The notes beneath the pieces are model-generated. The model saw nothing but the letters and a program-made list of their open reading frames with translations, was not told the origin of the DNA and ran no database searches. DNA of 8,668 nucleotides, taken from assembly GCA_016882345.1 (NCBI GenBank), contig VGQR01000062.1, positions 1 to 8,668 of the forward strand. Reading direction: 5' to 3'. How positions within the stretch are numbered: position 1 is the stretch's first letter; every line of letters begins with the position of its first letter. A program made the translations under genes and the position numbers. This document shows positions 6,310 to 8,668 of this stretch, one piece after another. The DNA comes from Cyanobacteria bacterium K_DeepCast_35m_m2_023 (GTDB lineage Bacteria; Cyanobacteriota; Cyanobacteriia; PCC-6307; Cyanobiaceae).

Positions 6310-6914
6310 TGGCTTACCACCTCGGCATTGAGTTCGTTGATGCTCACCAGGGTGCTGGTTTTGAATTCGTCGGGAATGGCGATCCCGGTGGCGGCACTGA
6401 CGGCGCCGTTGATCGCGGCAAGCGACACCTGCCCTTCGGCGTCGAACAGGACCTGTCCATCGGGATCAAAGACCACCACCTGAGGAATGCGCCCATGCCA
6501 GTAATGGGCCGGGTCGTTGAGCCCTTGATCAGGTCTGTTTTGCAGAGGATCAACCGCCAAGGGAATCAGTTCGACGCTGTTGCCCCAGAGCCGTTGCAGT
6601 TCAGAAACCGAGGGTGCAAAGCGTTTGCTGGCTGATGCGTCATCGAGGTAATACACAACGACGGCAACGCGATGGGCGTTGAAGGCTTGCTCCAACGTGC
6701 TGCGCGGTGGCACCAGCGACCCGTTGCCGGCATAGAGGGCATAGATGTTGCCGTCATAGCTGTTGGTCGTCAGTGCCGCCTGGGCCAATCCCGCCTGACC
6801 CAGCATCAGTGCCAACCCCAGGGCGGTCGTTGTCAACCAGGCCGCGAGACGGGTCCACAGGCTGCGGCCCGATGCGGTGTGCGGTGCGATCAACAGCGGG
6901 GCAGCAGCAGACAA
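6306..6914 (-). CDS. Thioredoxin-fold thylakoid/periplasmic protein without cysteines (photosystem I accumulation factor-like)
   Basis: A protein of up to 202 residues with an N-terminal hydrophobic segment (about 23-46, [20 protein letters not shown], then A-A) preceded by arginines, either a signal peptide ending near AQA-A or an uncleaved anchor. The rest folds like thioredoxin: [20 protein letters not shown] (82-101) is the strand and helix where the redox motif would be, and [17 protein letters not shown] (141-157) carries the cis-proline (P144). There is no cysteine anywhere, so it cannot be a thiol oxidoreductase. This matches the family annotated in cyanobacteria as thylakoid membrane photosystem I accumulation factor; that name is from memory and hedged. 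The start is uncertain: TTG at 6914 is the earliest possible, TTG at 6893 is another, and the only ATG upstream (6938) is cut off by a TGA. It lies 62 bp after the Ycf55-like gene and overlaps fumC, implying one operon. Confidence 0.85.
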   Translation of the reverse strand: MSAAAPLLIAPHTASGRSLWTRLAAWLTTTALGLALMLGQAGLAQAALTTNSYDGNIYALYAGNGSLVPPRSTLEQAFNAHRVAVVVYYLDDASASKRFAPSVSELQRLWGNSVELIPLAVDPLQNRPDQGLNDPAHYWHGRIPQVVVFDPDGQVLFDAEGQVSLAAINGAVSAATGIAIPDEFKTSTLVSINELNAEVVSQ

Positions 6915-6950
6915 GGTGGAGAGTCAGGGCTCAGCCATTGTGACGCCGGG

Positions 6951-6975
6951 TGCGCCGCGCGTTGGGGATGGCGCA
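6951..6975 (-). other. Intercistronic inverted repeat after the Ycf55-like stop codon
   Basis: A perfect 6-bp inverted repeat, TGCGCC (6951-6956) with GGCGCA (6970-6975), plus one G-T wobble outside, encloses 13 nt. It starts 1 base after the TAG of the Ycf55-like gene and ends before the possible start of the thioredoxin-like gene. No T run follows, so it is not a standard terminator; it could be an RNA processing or stability element, or chance in GC-rich DNA. Confidence 0.35.
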
Positions 6976-6976
6976 T

Positions 6977-8608
6977 CTAGCCCTGTTGAAGCCCGCGACC
7001 CATCCCTTGAACGATGCCGCGGCCCACCAGTCCAATGGCGCGTCCGATCACCTTCGTCAGCACAATCACGACCAGCTGGCCGAGGGCGCGGATCAGTCCT
7101 TGCAGTTGGGGGGCCAAGGCATCGCGGCTTTCGAGCGCCAGGGTCACCAGTTGCTGGCTGGCGCTCAGTTGGGCCAGGTCCTGATCACGCGGTTCGGTCA
7201 GGACCCGCGTGCCGATGCCCTCGTCGCCAATGGTGAACAGGCTGCGGCGGCTTTCATAAATCGCCATCGGTCGCTCGAGCCACGTGCTCCAGCGCTGCTG
7301 CGCGTTCAGTTGGTTGCGAAGCCGTTCGAGGTTGCGGGTCGCCAACAGCTCGCTCACCAGCATATAGCGGCGCAGCTCCGGCCAGGCGGATGAGCAGCCC
7401 AGCACCTGGGCACTGATCAGTTCGGCCGTGCGCACCAACCAGTTGGCGATCAGGTGTTCCAGATGCAGAACCGCCAAGGGGGCATCCGGCGCGAGCAGGT
7501 GTCCGTCAACCAGCAATGGTTGCCCGAGAACCAACGTCTGCAGCAGGTTTTGGGCATCCGGCAGTTCGGGATCGACCGCATCGAGTTCGCAAAGCCGCAG
7601 CAACCATTCGGCGACGGGCTGCAGCTCCCCATTGAGCGGCATCCTCACGTAGGGACTGGCCATGCGCCGTAGGGCCGCTTGACGCAGTTCGCGTTGCGTG
7701 GTCAGCCAGTGTTCACGCAGTTCGCGTGGTTGACGATCGCTACTGGCCAGTTGCTGGCGCAGCTGCTGCAGTTGATCCAGCAGGGCCAGCATCAGATCAC
7801 TGCGGCGATCGGGGTGCAGCCCCTCGAGGGCCAGCAACTGACCACTGCGGTTGGACAGCCCTGCGCTGATCCGGTCCCGAAGGCGGTCGGCAATGGCTTG
7901 CCAACTGCCATCGGCGTTGCGCTGACGCAGGCTGAGAGCCAAACCGGTGCTGGCGGACCCGTCGTGCGGGGCTGGCGCCGCTGGCTGGGGTGGAGGCCCC
8001 AGGTCTCCCCAGGCCAGGCTGAGGGGCCCCCAAAGCTGGAGCAGCAGCTGGCGGGCGGCCTTCAGTTCACGTTGACGCCCCTGCAACACCAGCACGAGCA
8101 TCAGGTTGTCGGGTTCGGATTGCAGCAGGGCAGCGCAGCCGGCCAAGTCGCGATCGATCTGCTGAAGTCCGCTGATCAGCAGCCACTGCCCCAGTCCCAA
8201 CGTGGGCGTCGGCTGTGGTGGCCGCGTTGATGCTGGCCGTTCGGCCAGGCGGAGGCAGCGTCCGCCCTGCAGCAGCGTGTCGATGGCATCGATCAGGGCC
8301 TGGGGGTCTGGAGCCTCCAGCAGGCCTTCGGTCGGCAGATTCAGCAGCGTGTCGGCATCGAGGCTCAGGCCCTGGGGCAGCACGATCAGCAGCGGGCTGG
8401 GTCGCCAACGCTCACGCATCAAGGCGACTTCTCGCGCCAGGGACAACGCGGTGACTCCAGTGTCCACACACCAGATCAGCAGTTGCGGTGATCCCCTGAG
8501 GTCTTGGCTCTCGGTAACAACGCGCCAGTCAGATCCTGCATCGTCGAGGACTAGGCACAACCCCTCTCTGAGCAGAGGCTCTGCCATCAGCAGCAATTGC
8601 CGGGCCAC
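6977..8608 (-). CDS. Ycf55-like DUF3685 protein with degenerate response-regulator receiver
   Basis: A 543-residue homologue of the plastid-encoded Ycf55 family (DUF3685), whose function is not established. Residues 1-115 look like a receiver domain: QLLLMAEPLLREGLCLVL (4-21) parallels the NarL-type opening, LLIWCVDTG (43-51) contains D49 where the phospho-acceptor would be, PLLIVLP (72-78) is a core strand, and GLLEAPDPQALIDAIDTLL (95-113) is the end of the domain, but with E98 where the invariant lysine should be; the paired N-terminal acids are reduced to one (E10). After a Pro/Ala linker comes a long, mainly helical Leu/Gln/Arg-rich region, and the last 39 residues are hydrophobic and Gly-rich (LVVIVLTKVIGRAIGLVGRG). 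The start is GTG at 8608; a TAG at 8632-8630 closes the frame upstream, and the ATG at codon 8 would remove the first strand. It is first of a presumed operon with the thioredoxin-like gene and fumC. Confidence 0.85.
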   Translation of the reverse strand: MARQLLLMAEPLLREGLCLVLDDAGSDWRVVTESQDLRGSPQLLIWCVDTGVTALSLAREVALMRERWRPSPLLIVLPQGLSLDADTLLNLPTEGLLEAPDPQALIDAIDTLLQGGRCLRLAERPASTRPPQPTPTLGLGQWLLISGLQQIDRDLAGCAALLQSEPDNLMLVLVLQGRQRELKAARQLLLQLWGPLSLAWGDLGPPPQPAAPAPHDGSASTGLALSLRQRNADGSWQAIADRLRDRISAGLSNRSGQLLALEGLHPDRRSDLMLALLDQLQQLRQQLASSDRQPRELREHWLTTQRELRQAALRRMASPYVRMPLNGELQPVAEWLLRLCELDAVDPELPDAQNLLQTLVLGQPLLVDGHLLAPDAPLAVLHLEHLIANWLVRTAELISAQVLGCSSAWPELRRYMLVSELLATRNLERLRNQLNAQQRWSTWLERPMAIYESRRSLFTIGDEGIGTRVLTEPRDQDLAQLSASQQLVTLALESRDALAPQLQGLIRALGQLVVIVLTKVIGRAIGLVGRGIVQGMGRGLQQG

Positions 8609-8626
8609 GGGTCTGTGCGAGTTCTC

Positions 8627-8664
8627 GGCCTAACGGTAACGAGTGTGCTCGCATTTTCTAGGCC
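8627..8664. promoter_or_regulatory. Upstream region of the Ycf55-like gene with nested inverted repeats
   Basis: An outer inverted repeat GGCCTA/TAGGCC (8627-8632 with 8659-8664) encloses an inner CGAG-TGTG-CTCG hairpin (8640-8651), with 7 nt on each side between them. On the minus strand a weak -10-like TAGAAA (8655-8660) lies about 47 nt before the GTG start. It may be a promoter with an operator-like site or a structured leader. The window ends before any -35 box or neighbour gene can be seen. Confidence 0.3.
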
Positions 8665-8668
8665 TTGA

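Noticed and set aside
7679..8230. Plus-strand open frame opposite the Ycf55-like gene
   Set aside because: Gln-rich mirror of a Leu-rich coding strand; no independent evidence.
1..8668. Mobile elements, CRISPR, tRNA/rRNA, phage or defence genes
   Set aside because: No transposase or integrase motif, no regularly spaced repeats and no cloverleaf was seen on either strand; gene content is core cyanobacterial.

Overview
The window is a GC-rich, almost fully coding stretch of a cyanobacterial chromosome, most likely an alpha-cyanobacterium of the Synechococcus/Cyanobium group. Three things point there: a cyanobacterial-type AbrB regulator (cyAbrB), a homologue of the plastid protein Ycf55 (DUF3685), and a thioredoxin-fold protein of the thylakoid photosystem I accumulation type. 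High GC, several GTG/TTG starts and few Shine-Dalgarno sequences also fit, but the exact genus is an inference.

Left block (1-2650, all on the minus strand, read right to left): a membrane-anchored protein resembling F420-0:gamma-glutamyl ligase, then a degenerate double-GNAT protein 20 bp downstream, then ruvX 2 bp further on, which runs off the left edge just before its C-terminus. The tight spacing says one operon. The biochemical link between the three is not evident.

Centre block (2744-4927, plus strand): a divergent 93-bp spacer leads to a PIN-PhoH ATPase (PhoH2 type), then cyAbrB after an 85-bp gap, then a hairpin that looks like the cyAbrB terminator, then a small unrecognised gene whose stop codon overlaps that of the convergent fumC gene.

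Right block (4924-8608, all on the minus strand, read right to left): a Ycf55-like protein with a degenerate receiver-like N-terminus, a secreted or membrane-anchored thioredoxin-fold protein with no cysteine, and class II fumarase (FumC). The last two overlap by stop/start. This looks like an operon mixing a central-carbon enzyme with two thylakoid/photosynthesis-associated proteins. The window ends in a short upstream region with nested inverted repeats.

I see no tRNA, rRNA, CRISPR array, transposon or phage gene. This is mainly a housekeeping region. The points that deserve a second look are degenerate-domain proteins (receiver without its lysine, thioredoxin fold without cysteines, GNAT without a clear acetyl-CoA motif) and a few compact intergenic structures, rather than an evident new system.
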